The notes under the pieces: model-generated | Databases searched by the model: none | What the model was told of the DNA's origin: nothing | The model's input: only the letters and a program-made list of their open reading frames with translations | Source of the DNA: Candidatus Agathobaculum pullistercoris | GTDB lineage: Bacteria > Bacillota > Clostridia > Oscillospirales > Butyricicoccaceae | Reading direction: 5' to 3' | Length of the DNA: 34,697 bases | NCBI GenBank assembly: GCA_019114345.1 | Contig: DXFS01000076.1 | Span: forward strand, 1 to 34,697 | Translations under genes and position numbers: made by a program | Shown here: piece by piece, positions 1 through 8,140 of the stretch | Position numbering within the stretch: the first letter of the stretch is position 1 | Layout: every line of letters begins with the position of its first letter

Positions 1-1
1 C

Positions 2-907
2 ATGTTCACCAAAAAACAAAAATTCCTCCCTGCGGAGGAATGGGTGATGTTCAAAGATGAAACCGGTGAAATCGTTCCGGCCATTGTATCCGAGGAGCTG
101 TGGGACGCTGCCAATGCGGTTCTTGCCCGACGCAGCAAGGATGTCAAGCAGCGGCAAAACCAGTGCAACCACGGCAATCTCCTGACCGGAAAGCTGTTCT
201 GCACCCACTGCGGAGCAGCTTATTACCGGCGGGATTCCAAGGATAAGAAGGGAAACGTCAACAGTAAATGGGTGTGTTCCGGCAAGATCAAAAACGGCGC
301 GGACTCCTGTCCGTCGCTGCCGCTGTATGAGGATGAGCTGAAGCCGGTGCTGTTCGATGTATTCCGACAGACAGAAGCGGATGCAGACGCCATGATCGAC
401 CGCTATATTGCAATGTACCAGTCCATTCACCAGGAAGGGAAGGGGATCGCGCAGCAGCTCGATCGGGTGCGTGCCCGACGCGAGCTGGCGGAAAAGAAAA
501 AGAGCAAGCTGCTGGAATACAATGTGACCGGACAGATCAGCGACCGGGATTTTCTACAGATGAACCGGCAATGTGACAGCGAGATCGCGCAGGCCGAGCG
601 GGAGATCAGCGAACTCGAAGAGCAACAGAACAGCGACGCGTCCTTCCGCGAGCATATTGCCACGCTGCGCCGTGTCCTGGAGGAAGCAAAGCGAGATGCG
701 GCGAATGGGCTGATCAACCGGGAGTTTGTTGAGAAGTATATCAACAGCATCCTTGTGACCGTCGAAAACGACAAAATCGACCTGCAAATCAAACTTTTTA
801 CCGGTGAAATGACCACGCGATATTTGGAGAAACTCGAACGTCGTACGGGTCACACGTTCAAGAAGATGATCGAATCCTACGAGCAGTCTCTGGCAAACCA
901 GGGCTAA
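2..907 (+). CDS. Large serine recombinase, C-terminal part (5' end outside window)
   Basis: This is the end of a site-specific large serine recombinase, the enzyme that integrates and excises phages and conjugative elements. Visible residues 1-50 resemble the last part of the Recombinase domain. They are followed by a zinc-ribbon with cysteines at visible residues 67, 70, 92 and 103, then a long charged coiled-coil (about 130-215) and a C-terminal tail. The N-terminal resolvase domain with the catalytic serine is missing, so the gene almost certainly starts upstream of the window and the first ATG seen is internal. It is convergent with ptsI and shares its terminator. Such genes usually lie at one end of their element, so the element boundary may fall just downstream. 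Family assignment is confident; element type is unknown. Confidence 0.9.
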   Translation: MFTKKQKFLPAEEWVMFKDETGEIVPAIVSEELWDAANAVLARRSKDVKQRQNQCNHGNLLTGKLFCTHCGAAYYRRDSKDKKGNVNSKWVCSGKIKNGADSCPSLPLYEDELKPVLFDVFRQTEADADAMIDRYIAMYQSIHQEGKGIAQQLDRVRARRELAEKKKSKLLEYNVTGQISDRDFLQMNRQCDSEIAQAEREISELEEQQNSDASFREHIATLRRVLEEAKRDAANGLINREFVEKYINSILVTVENDKIDLQIKLFTGEMTTRYLEKLERRTGHTFKKMIESYEQSLANQG

Positions 908-976
908 CAGCAAACCTGAGCTTATCCGGCAGCAGCCGCATAAGCGGCAGCAAAGCCGAATAACAGTATAACAAAA

Positions 977-1020
977 GCGCGCAGCTTCCAAAATTTTTTG
1001 GAAACTGCGCGCTTCTTTTC
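977..1020. terminator. Bidirectional intrinsic terminator between recombinase and ptsI
   Basis: A near-perfect hairpin has arms 977-993 and 996-1012 (GCGCGCAG, one mismatch, TTCCAAAA). It is followed by a T-rich run on the plus strand, and by TTTTGTT when read on the minus strand. It can end both the recombinase and ptsI transcripts. Confidence 0.85.
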
Positions 1021-1033
1021 ATTGCAAATCCAG

Positions 1034-2746
1034 TCAGCCGCGCCACTCGGCAAACAGCTGCTCAGCCTCGGTTGCGCTGGAAGCTGCAACCAGCTTGTCT
1101 GCAAGTTCCTTGCATTCACCGTATGAATGCGCTGCGAGATCTGCCTTGGCCGCCAGCATCGCGGAAGCCGACATGGACAGGTTGGTCACACCGAGGCCGC
1201 ACAGCACGGGAGCCATGCCCGGCGTACCTGCCATTTCGCCGCACACGCCCACTTCAATATGGTTCTCGTTAGCCGCCTTGGCGGTCATAGCAATCAGGCG
1301 CAGCACGCCCGGATGCAGCGGACGGTACAGGTAAGAGATCTTCTCATTGATGCGGTCGACCGCGCAGGAATACTGGATCAGGTCGTTCGTACCGATCGAG
1401 AAAAAGTCCACTTCCTTCGCCAGTACGTCCGCACATACGGCTGCGACCGGAATCTCAACCATGATGCCGACCTTGACGTTTGGATTGAACGGTACGTTTT
1501 CCGCCGCCAGCAAATCCTTTGCCTGCTGCAGGATCTGCTTTGCATTGCGGATCTCTTCGATGGAGGAGATCATTGGGAACATGATGCGCAGGTCGCCGTA
1601 CTGAGCCGCGCGCAGCAACGCGCGCAGCTGGGTCAGGAACAGGTCGGTCTTGTTCAGGCAGATGCGGATCGCGCGGTAGCCGAGGAAGGGGTTCTGCTCC
1701 TTCTCCAGCTCGAGCGCCGGGACTTCCTTGTCGCCGCCGATATCCAGCGTGCGGATTATGACCGGCTTGCCCGCCATCGCCTCACAGGCCTGCTTGTAAG
1801 CCTCGTACTGTTCCTCCTCGCTCGGCAGATCGTCACGGTCCATGAACAGGAATTCCGAACGGAACAGGCCGACGCCCTCGCCGCCGAGCTCTGCGACGCG
1901 GACAGCGTCGTCCGGCTTGCCGATATTGCCCTCGATCACGATGCGGCGGCCGTCGCTGGTCGCGCCTTCGCGATCCTTGAATTTGGCGAGCATTGCCTTG
2001 CGTTCATCCTCGGCCTTTTTCTTCTCCTTGAACTGCGCAAGCGTCTCTTCATCCGGATCGGCGATAACCTCACCGGCTGTGCCGTCGAGCAGCAGGTCGG
2101 TGCCGTCCTCAATGCCGTCCACCTTATCGCCTGCGCCCGCAACCGCGGGAATGCCCATCGAGCGCGCCATGATAGCGGAATGGCTCGTGCGGCCGCCGAT
2201 GCGCGTGATAAAGCCGACCACCGGCTTGGTGCCGATTTTCGCGGTATCCGAGGGGGTCAGGTCGTTTGCAATAATGATGCAGGGCTCGGTAATGGAATCG
2301 ATCGCATTGTCCGCAATGCCCTTGAGGTTTTTGAGCACGCGCTGGGAGATATCGCCGATGTCCGCCGCGCGGGCCTGCATATATTCATCGTCCATCGCGC
2401 GGAACATGGCCTGGAAATTTTCGCAGTTGACAAAGCAGGCATACTCTGCGCATACCATTTCGTCCGCAACCAGACCCGTCATGCCCTCGACAAAATCCGG
2501 GTCATCCAGCATAAGCAGGTGCGCGTCGAAGATTTCCGCCTCTGCCGCGCCGATATTCTTTTCCGCCTCATCGCGCAAGGTCTCAATCTGCTTTTTTGCC
2601 TTTTCGACCGCGTCCAGTACGCGCTGCTGCTCGGCCGCAACGTCGGTGATCGTATCCTTGACAACAGTCAGATCTGCCTCGCGGATGACCAGCGCTTTGG
2701 CATGCGCCAGACCTTCTGATACCCCGATCGCTTTCAATTTGAACAT
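1034..2746 (-). CDS. ptsI: Phosphoenolpyruvate-protein phosphotransferase (PTS enzyme I)
   Basis: Enzyme I takes phosphate from phosphoenolpyruvate and passes it to HPr, the first cytoplasmic step of PTS sugar uptake. The 570-residue length is normal for the family. Residues 1-140 form the HPr-binding N-terminal region. The phosphohistidine motif GGRTSHSAIMAR is at 184-195 (active His189), and the C-terminal PEP-binding TIM barrel contains GVGLFRSEFLFM and the GTNDLIQY and GVCGEMAG motifs. The ATG follows AGGAGG by 9 nt. A TTGACG-17-TACAAT promoter lies upstream. No ptsH gene is adjacent, so HPr must be encoded elsewhere. The long antisense frames across this gene are shadows. Confidence 0.97.
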   Translation of the reverse strand: MFKLKAIGVSEGLAHAKALVIREADLTVVKDTITDVAAEQQRVLDAVEKAKKQIETLRDEAEKNIGAAEAEIFDAHLLMLDDPDFVEGMTGLVADEMVCAEYACFVNCENFQAMFRAMDDEYMQARAADIGDISQRVLKNLKGIADNAIDSITEPCIIIANDLTPSDTAKIGTKPVVGFITRIGGRTSHSAIMARSMGIPAVAGAGDKVDGIEDGTDLLLDGTAGEVIADPDEETLAQFKEKKKAEDERKAMLAKFKDREGATSDGRRIVIEGNIGKPDDAVRVAELGGEGVGLFRSEFLFMDRDDLPSEEEQYEAYKQACEAMAGKPVIIRTLDIGGDKEVPALELEKEQNPFLGYRAIRICLNKTDLFLTQLRALLRAAQYGDLRIMFPMISSIEEIRNAKQILQQAKDLLAAENVPFNPNVKVGIMVEIPVAAVCADVLAKEVDFFSIGTNDLIQYSCAVDRINEKISYLYRPLHPGVLRLIAMTAKAANENHIEVGVCGEMAGTPGMAPVLCGLGVTNLSMSASAMLAAKADLAAHSYGECKELADKLVAASSATEAEQLFAEWRG

Positions 2747-2808
2747 GAATGATGTCCTCCTGCTTGTTGTATTTCTTATACAAAAACAATCTGTAATTTA
2801 TAGTTTAT

Positions 2809-2837
2809 ATTGTATAATATATCATGGTATTCGTCAA
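2809..2837 (-). promoter_or_regulatory. Sigma-A type promoter of ptsI
   Basis: On the minus strand, TTGACG (2832-2837) and TACAAT (2809-2814) are separated by exactly 17 bp, about 60 bp upstream of the ptsI start codon. Confidence 0.75.
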
Positions 2838-2848
2838 GTATCAGAAGC

Positions 2849-2880
2849 GATTTTCAAAAAAGTTGCTTTTTTTGAAAATC
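2849..2880. repeat. 14-bp-arm inverted repeat in the ptsI/DUF1015 divergent region
   Basis: GATTTTCAAAAAAG and its complement (with one extra T) flank a 3-nt loop. The repeat lies about 12 bp upstream of the ptsI -35 box and about 27 bp before the -10 of the divergent gene. It could be an operator or a terminator-like hairpin. No protein is assigned to it. Confidence 0.5.
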
Positions 2881-2903
2881 TATGTGCTTCCCACCCTTTT
2901 TTC

Positions 2904-2912
2904 TGCTATACT
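2904..2912 (+). promoter_or_regulatory. Extended -10 promoter of the DUF1015 gene
   Basis: TGCTATACT is an extended -10 (TGnTATAAT-like) element about 43 bp upstream of the start codon. No convincing -35 box is seen, as expected for this class. Confidence 0.5.
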
Positions 2913-2954
2913 TAAACCAGTAAAACCACCCAACAGCAGGAGGAACGACAAATT

Positions 2955-4265
2955 ATGGCAAATCGCTGCACCTATATCCCGCAGATTATGCTGCCTAAGG
3001 CAGGCTGCGACCTTTCCAAATGGGCGGTCATCGCCTGCGACCAGTATACGTCCCAGCCCGAATACTGGGCGGAGACAGATCATATCGTCGGCGATGCTCC
3101 TTCGACCCTGCGGCTGACTCTGCCGGAGGTATATCTGGAGGGCGCAGACGTAGCGGCACGCACGGAAAAAATCCACGAAACCATGCGCCGATATATGGCG
3201 GACGGTACGCTGCGCACCCTGTCTGCCGGCGTTGTGTTGACTGAGCGCTGGTCGGGCGGGACTTGCCCGCGCCGCGGCATTGTGCTCGCCGTCGATCTGG
3301 AGGCGTACGAATACACCCCGGGCTCAGCTTCGCTTATCCGCCCGACCGAAAAGACGGTGGTTGAGCGCATTCCGCCGCGTCTCAAGGTGCGCCAGGGCGC
3401 ATGTATGGAGCTGCCGCATATCATGATCCTGATCGACGATCCTGACCGCCGCATCATTGAGCCGCTGTTTGACAAAACCGACTCGTTTGAAAAGGTGTAC
3501 GACACCGACCTGATGCAGGGCGGCGGCCACATCACGGGGTGGTTCATCCCCAAGGGTGCGGAAACCGACGCGATCGAGGACGGACTGGAGGCGCTGTGTG
3601 ACCGCGATACCTTCAACAAAAAATATGGCTGCACGGATGCGCAGGCGCTGCTGCCCTATGCGGTCGGCGACGGCAACCACTCGATGGCGACCGCGAAGGC
3701 CTACTGGGAGGACGTCAAAAAGGGCCTGTCCGCAGCCGAGCAGGCGGATCACCCTGCCCGCTACGCGCTGGTTGAGGTGGTCAATATCCACGACGAAAGC
3801 CTGATTATCGAGCCGATCCACCGCGTGGTATTCGGCGTGGAGACGGATGCGCTGTTCGACGGCCTTGCCGGCTTCTATGCGGGGCAGGGCTGCAAGGCCT
3901 ATGTGGCTGATAAAGCGCCGGCAGACGCTGACGCACACTGCTATCCGTTCTGCGCTGCCGGGAAATCCGGCGTGTTTGTGGTAGAAAACCCCAAGTGGTC
4001 CATCCCGGTTGCGACCATGCAGGCGGGGCTGGACGCCTACCTCGCGCAGAACAGCGAGGCGAAGATCGACTATATTCACGGCGCGGATGTGGTCGAGTCG
4101 CTTGGCACAAAGCCGGGCAACGTGGGGTTCATCCTGCCGGACATTGCCAAAAACGATCTGTTCCGCGGCGTCGTGTTTGATGGCGTGCTGCCGCGCAAGA
4201 CCTTCTCCATGGGCGAAGCGCATGAAAAGCGCTACTACATGGAGGCAAAGACGATCGTAAAATAA
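2955..4265 (+). CDS. DUF1015 domain-containing protein
   Basis: A 436-residue soluble protein recognised as DUF1015, a widespread bacterial family whose members often sit near serine biosynthesis genes in Clostridia. Characteristic stretches are the N-terminal PKAGCDLSKWAVIACDQYTS and the central AVGDGNHSMATAKAYWED with its GNHS motif. The biochemical role of the family is not established, so none is assigned. The ATG follows AGGAGG closely. The gene is divergent from ptsI and is followed by a separate promoter for the next gene, so it is probably monocistronic. Confidence 0.85.
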   Translation: MANRCTYIPQIMLPKAGCDLSKWAVIACDQYTSQPEYWAETDHIVGDAPSTLRLTLPEVYLEGADVAARTEKIHETMRRYMADGTLRTLSAGVVLTERWSGGTCPRRGIVLAVDLEAYEYTPGSASLIRPTEKTVVERIPPRLKVRQGACMELPHIMILIDDPDRRIIEPLFDKTDSFEKVYDTDLMQGGGHITGWFIPKGAETDAIEDGLEALCDRDTFNKKYGCTDAQALLPYAVGDGNHSMATAKAYWEDVKKGLSAAEQADHPARYALVEVVNIHDESLIIEPIHRVVFGVETDALFDGLAGFYAGQGCKAYVADKAPADADAHCYPFCAAGKSGVFVVENPKWSIPVATMQAGLDAYLAQNSEAKIDYIHGADVVESLGTKPGNVGFILPDIAKNDLFRGVVFDGVLPRKTFSMGEAHEKRYYMEAKTIVK

Positions 4266-4313
4266 GCTGCGGTGCATTGCCCGCAGCGGTATCAGGCTGG
4301 GCATGCCGTCCCC

Positions 4314-4343
4314 TTGACGGCGGCAGAGGCGCAGTGATACAAT
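4314..4343 (+). promoter_or_regulatory. Promoter of the MATE exporter operon
   Basis: TTGACG (4314-4319), an 18-bp spacer and TACAAT (4338-4343). The transcript would start near 4350, giving a leader of about 100 nt before the MATE start codon. Confidence 0.65.
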
Positions 4344-4371
4344 AGAATACAGAAGAATACAGAAAAACTGC

Positions 4372-4398
4372 ATGGAGGAGCAAGGGGGGCTCCTCCAT
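4372..4398 (+). promoter_or_regulatory. Leader hairpin before the MATE gene
   Basis: ATGGAGGAGC and its exact complement form a 10-bp stem with a 7-nt loop in the 5' leader. There is no T-run after it, so it is not a simple terminator. It contains a ribosome-site-like GGAGG. The gene's own GGGGAG site lies outside, close to the ATG. Role unknown. Confidence 0.4.
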
Positions 4399-4451
4399 AT
4401 TGCTGTCCGGATGCAAAAATATGTGCCGGGCAGGGGAGAGGGGAGAAAAAC

Positions 4452-5828
4452 ATGCAGCAGGTGGATTTTTCATCCGGCAGCGTTCGGCGCAGCATCCTTG
4501 CCGTCGCCGCGCCGATGATGACCGCGCAGATCCTTAATCTGCTGTACAACATTGTCGACCGCATCTACATCGGCAAAATACCCGGGGAGGGTACGATCGC
4601 GCTGGCTGGACTGGGACTGTGTTTTCCGGTCATCACGCTTGTGACCGCGTTTGCCAACCTGTTCGGTGTAGGCGGCGCACCGCTGTGCTCGATCGTGCGC
4701 GGCCGCAGGGACCGGGAGGGCGCGGAGCGCATTATGGCGAACGCGTGCTTCATGCTGCTGCTAACCGGCGTGCTGCTGACCGTGCTCGGCATCGCGCTGC
4801 ACAAACCGGTTTTGTACCTGCTCGGCGCGAGCGATGCGACTTATCCGTATGCCGCTTCCTATCTGGTGATCTATCTGCTGGGGACGGTATGTGTGATGAC
4901 ATCGCTCGGCCTCAACCCCTACATCAACTGTCAGGGCTTTGCCCGCATGGGTATGCTGACCGTGCTGGTGGGCGCGGTGGCTAATATCGTGCTCGATCCA
5001 ATCTTTATTTTTGCGCTGGGGATGGGAGTGAGCGGCGCGGCGGTCGCAACCGTGCTGTCCCAGCTGCTGTCCGCGCTCTGGGTGCTGCGCTTCCTGACCG
5101 GACCCAAAGCCGAGCTTCGGCTGCATTTCCGCGCCTTCCGGCCGGATTTCGGCTGCATCCGCCGGATCGCGGCGCTCGGCACCTCCAGCTTTGTCATGTC
5201 CTTTACCGACAGCATGGTGCAGATGGTATGCAACGCTACGCTTCGCACCTTCGGCGGGGATATCTACATCAGCGTGATGACGGTCATCAACTCGGTGCGG
5301 CAGATCGCGCAGACGCCCGTCATGGCCATTTCGGATGGCGCTTCGCCTGCGATCAGCTTTAACTACGGCGCGCATGCCTATGGCCGGGTGCGCGCGGCGA
5401 TCCGCTTTATGACCCAGCTTGGCTTTGGATATACGCTGCTGATCTGGGCATTGGTTTCCGCCTTCCCGGCAGCGTTTATCATGATCTTCAACCATGATGC
5501 GGAGCTGGTCGCGACAGCGGTGCCTGCGCTGCACATCTATTTCTTCGGCTTTGTGATGATGGCATTCCAGTTTTCCGGGCAGTGCGTGTTCAAGTCACTG
5601 AACCGGGCAGGGCTTGCGATCTTTTTCTCCCTGCTGCGCAAAGCGTTCATCGTTGTGCCGCTGACGCTGTTGCTGCCACACGTCGGTGGATTGGGAGTGA
5701 ACGGTGTGTTTCTGGCCGAGCCGATCTCCAACTGTGTCGGCGGCCTTGCGTGCTACCTGACCATGCGGCGCACCGTCATGCCTGCGCTTCGGTCACGAGG
5801 ACAGGCAGGGGCGCAGGGGATATCATGA
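4452..5828 (+). CDS. MATE family efflux transporter
   Basis: A 458-residue multi-pass membrane protein of the multidrug and toxin extrusion family, which exports small compounds using Na+ or H+ gradients. The N-terminal pattern SVRRSILAVAAPMMTAQILNLLYNIVDRIYIG is typical of Firmicute MATE proteins. About twelve hydrophobic segments follow in two similar halves. The substrate cannot be read from sequence. The ATG follows a GGGGAG ribosome site. The next gene starts 25 nt after the stop with no terminator between, so the two are probably co-transcribed. Confidence 0.92.
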   Translation: MQQVDFSSGSVRRSILAVAAPMMTAQILNLLYNIVDRIYIGKIPGEGTIALAGLGLCFPVITLVTAFANLFGVGGAPLCSIVRGRRDREGAERIMANACFMLLLTGVLLTVLGIALHKPVLYLLGASDATYPYAASYLVIYLLGTVCVMTSLGLNPYINCQGFARMGMLTVLVGAVANIVLDPIFIFALGMGVSGAAVATVLSQLLSALWVLRFLTGPKAELRLHFRAFRPDFGCIRRIAALGTSSFVMSFTDSMVQMVCNATLRTFGGDIYISVMTVINSVRQIAQTPVMAISDGASPAISFNYGAHAYGRVRAAIRFMTQLGFGYTLLIWALVSAFPAAFIMIFNHDAELVATAVPALHIYFFGFVMMAFQFSGQCVFKSLNRAGLAIFFSLLRKAFIVVPLTLLLPHVGGLGVNGVFLAEPISNCVGGLACYLTMRRTVMPALRSRGQAGAQGIS

Positions 5829-5853
5829 GATTTCGTCAGGAGAGCATGCATCT

Positions 5854-6594
5854 ATGAAAAAGGCTTTGATTTACCGTATTGTTTTCTATCTGCTCGGCCT
5901 GCTGGTGCTGGCGCTTGGACTGACGCTCAATACCAAGGCCGGTCTGGGTGTGTCGCCGATCATTTCGGTCTCGTTCAGCGTCGCAGAGATCTGGGATTTC
6001 AACTTCGGCAATACCACGCTGGTGCTGTATGCGCTGTTTGTTGTCGTGGAGATGGCGCTGCATCTGATGCAGTACCGGCGGTTCCGGTCGGATGACATCG
6101 CGCATGCAAAGCAGGCCAACCTCCGGCTGACGCTGCTGCTGGATGTGCTGCAGTTTCCGCTCAGCCTGGTCTTTACCCGGTTCCTCAACCTCTTTTCCGG
6201 ATGGATCCCGACGCTCGAAACGGATTATGCCGGTTCGTTCCTTGGAAGTTTCCCGGGGCGGTTCCTGTTCCTGTGTCTGGCATTTGTGCTAACCGGCGTG
6301 GGCGCAGCAGCTTCGCTCGATATGCGGCTGGTACCCAACCCGGGCGACGGTATTGTGCAGGCCATCGCGGATACGGTCGGCAAAAGCGTAGGCTTTACAA
6401 AAAACTGCTTTGACCTGTGCAACATCACGATCACGATCGGGATCAGCATGGTATTTGCCGGCCGGTTGACCGGCGTTGGCGTGGGGACAGTCGTAGCCGT
6501 GATAGGCGTTGGCCGTGTGATCGCGCTGTTTAACCGTGTAGCGCAGCAGCGGATGGCGCATTGCGCAGGACTGTCGGAAAAAGTGCAGGCATAG
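5854..6594 (+). CDS. YczE/YyaS/YitT-like integral membrane protein
   Basis: A 246-residue membrane protein with five to six hydrophobic helices. The N-terminus ALGLTLNTKAGLGVSPIISV and the later MRLVPNPGDGIVQAIADTVGKSVGFTKN match the YczE/YyaS family, which is related to YitT and is of unknown molecular function (possibly transport). It follows the MATE gene by 25 nt and precedes a strong terminator, so it closes a two-gene operon. Its start has a GGAGA site about 11 nt upstream. The family is fairly sure and the function is not. Confidence 0.8.
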   Translation: MKKALIYRIVFYLLGLLVLALGLTLNTKAGLGVSPIISVSFSVAEIWDFNFGNTTLVLYALFVVVEMALHLMQYRRFRSDDIAHAKQANLRLTLLLDVLQFPLSLVFTRFLNLFSGWIPTLETDYAGSFLGSFPGRFLFLCLAFVLTGVGAAASLDMRLVPNPGDGIVQAIADTVGKSVGFTKNCFDLCNITITIGISMVFAGRLTGVGVGTVVAVIGVGRVIALFNRVAQQRMAHCAGLSEKVQA

Positions 6595-6599
6595 CAGAA

Positions 6600-6635
6600 G
6601 GGCGGACGCCATACCAGGCGCCCGCCCTTTGTTTT
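6600..6635. terminator. Intrinsic terminator between convergent membrane-protein genes
   Basis: GGGCGGACGCC pairs with GGCGCCCGCCC (one mismatch) around a 6-nt loop and is followed by TTTGTTTT on the plus strand. It overlaps the end of the convergent CNNM/CorC gene. Confidence 0.85.
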
Positions 6636-7971
6636 ATAGTTCTGGCTGGGTTGGATGTGCGGCTGGCTGCCGGAGCCGTACAATTGCTGACTCCACCTGA
6701 TGATCCCGGATTTCCGTGACCTTGATCACCAGTGCATCGGTTTCGACCTCAGCTTGCGCACCGTCGCCCGGAATCGTGCCGAGCGCATCGAAAACCAGTC
6801 CGTTAAAAGTGTCGTACGTATCGCTTTCGATGTCTGCACCCAGCGCCTTGGATACTTCTTCGATCGGTGCGCAGCCGCGGATGCGCCAGCAGCCATCCCC
6901 GATCTTTTCGATATTCTGTGCCGGTGTGCCGCATTCGTCGTCTCCCAGATCGCCGACCAGCTGCTCGATCAGGTCGTTGCGCGTCACAATGCCGGTAACG
7001 CCGCTATATTCATCCAGTACCACGGCGATGCGCTCATGGTTCTGCCGCATGTTACGGAACAGGACGTCTGCCTTGACGCTTTCCGGCACAAAGTAGGCAG
7101 GTTTGACAGCACTTTTCAGTACATTCCCGCGGCTGTTGTCCTCCAGACGGAAGTAATCTCCTGCATACAGGATGCCGATTACGTCGTCCGCGCTCTTGCC
7201 GCAGACCGGATAGCAGGTATGACGGCTGCGGAAGATCGTGTCCTTCCACTGCGACATGTCGTCTTCCAGCCACAGGAAGGTGATATCCGTGCGGTGGGTT
7301 GCAATTTCTCCTGCGGTCAGGTCATCGAATTCAAATACGTTTTCGATGAATTCCTTTTCCTCATGGTCAATCGCACCCTTTTCGCTGCCTGTGTCCACCA
7401 TCATACGGATGGACTCCTCACTGACCTCGTCATCCTCTACATCTGGGTCGATACCCAGCAGGCGGAGCACTGCATTGGTCGATGCGGTCAGCAGTGAAAC
7501 GATTGGAGCAAACAGGCGCGCGATCGTGCAGATCATGGACGACATGGCGAGGGCGAGCGGCTCGGCCTTACGCATTGCAACGCGCTTGGGCACCAGCTCA
7601 CCGAAAATCAGAGTGAAGTACGAAAGAATGACGGTGATTAGAACGATAGAAACCGCATCCAGTGTGGCGGCGGAGATGGGTACGCCAAGTCCCAGCAGCC
7701 AGCCAACCAGACGGTCGGAGAAGTTTTCCGCGGCGAATGCACTGCCGAGAAAGCCGGACAATGTGATAGCGACCTGAATGGTTGCGAGAAACCGGGCAGG
7801 CTGGCTGGTCAGCCGCGCAAGCCGGACCGCACGCTTATCACCCGTTTCGGCCATTTTTGCAATCCTGCTGTCGTTAATGGAGATAACAGCGATCTCTGCG
7901 CAGGCAAATACTGCGTTGAGCGCAATCAAAGCCACCTGTAAAAGCAGCATAAGTAATATAGAGTCTTCCAA
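6634..7971 (-). CDS. CNNM/CorC-type hemolysin family protein, putative Mg2+ exporter
   Basis: A DUF21-CBS-CBS-CorC_HlyC protein of 445 residues. The N-terminal third holds three to four membrane helices (ALNAVFACAEIAVIS and others). The middle has two CBS motifs with VPESVKADVLFRNM and AVVLDEYSGVTGIVT, and the C-terminal domain has GDGCWRIRG and DTFNGLVFDALG. Characterised relatives (bacterial MpfA/CorC, animal CNNM) move Mg2+ out of cells or confer Mg2+ tolerance, so export is the likely but unproven role. I place the start at TTG 7971, which follows AGGAGGG by 7 nt. The frame stays open upstream to 8010, but that stretch lies in a terminator hairpin. Expression is probably controlled by the leader described separately. 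Confidence 0.88.
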   Translation of the reverse strand: MEDSILLMLLLQVALIALNAVFACAEIAVISINDSRIAKMAETGDKRAVRLARLTSQPARFLATIQVAITLSGFLGSAFAAENFSDRLVGWLLGLGVPISAATLDAVSIVLITVILSYFTLIFGELVPKRVAMRKAEPLALAMSSMICTIARLFAPIVSLLTASTNAVLRLLGIDPDVEDDEVSEESIRMMVDTGSEKGAIDHEEKEFIENVFEFDDLTAGEIATHRTDITFLWLEDDMSQWKDTIFRSRHTCYPVCGKSADDVIGILYAGDYFRLEDNSRGNVLKSAVKPAYFVPESVKADVLFRNMRQNHERIAVVLDEYSGVTGIVTRNDLIEQLVGDLGDDECGTPAQNIEKIGDGCWRIRGCAPIEEVSKALGADIESDTYDTFNGLVFDALGTIPGDGAQAEVETDALVIKVTEIRDHQVESAIVRLRQPAAHPTQPEL

Positions 7972-7993
7972 TTGTGTTCCCTCCTGATAAATA

Positions 7994-8047
7994 CAAAAAC
8001 GCACAGACAAACCAGCCCATTGGCTCAGGGCTGTGCTGTCTGTGCGT
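7994..8047 (-). terminator. Leader terminator (attenuator) before the CNNM/CorC gene
   Basis: Read on the minus strand, an 11-bp outer stem (ACGCACAGACA with TGTCTGTGCGT) and a 6-bp inner stem (CAGCCC with GGGCTG), separated by a 3-nt internal loop, are followed by TTTTTG. It lies between the promoter and the gene's ribosome site, so it must be read through for expression. The loop contains the stop codon of the upstream ORF. Confidence 0.85.
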
Positions 8048-8102
8048 CATATACGGTAAAAATGTTGTTTCGGTCGTTGTCCGTACTGTCTGCGTCGTCC
8101 AT
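8025..8102 (-). CDS. Acidic 25-residue leader peptide (upstream ORF) of the CNNM/CorC gene
   Basis: ATG at 8102 to TGA at 8025-8027. The peptide begins MDDADSTDND, with five Asp in the first ten residues, and ends DAQTAQP. The stop codon falls in the loop of the leader terminator, and the last eight or so codons form its 5' arm. A ribosome finishing the ORF would therefore physically block the terminator. A GGAAGGA ribosome site lies 14 nt upstream, which is long but usable. No run of amino-acid-biosynthesis codons is present. The acidic start recalls MgtL-type peptides that destabilise ribosomes at low Mg2+. That comparison is inference. Translation has not been shown. Confidence 0.6.
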   Translation of the reverse strand: MDDADSTDNDRNNIFTVYDAQTAQP

Positions 8103-8140
8103 AGCGGCGTAAGTTGTCCTTCCATTCACGTAATGGCTGT

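Noticed and set aside
1127..2719. A 530-codon open frame antisense to ptsI
   Set aside because: It lies wholly within the well-supported ptsI gene, has no ribosome site or recognisable domain, and is a codon-bias shadow of GC-rich coding DNA.
7874..8125. An 83-codon minus-strand frame overlapping the CNNM/CorC leader
   Set aside because: Its start has no ribosome site and would be within about 10 nt of the transcription start. Its second half overlaps the main gene in another frame. The acidic 25-codon ORF fits the terminator better.
8025..8134. M-box Mg2+ riboswitch before the CNNM/CorC gene
   Set aside because: Only about 90 nt precede the terminator and no M-box consensus segments are visible.
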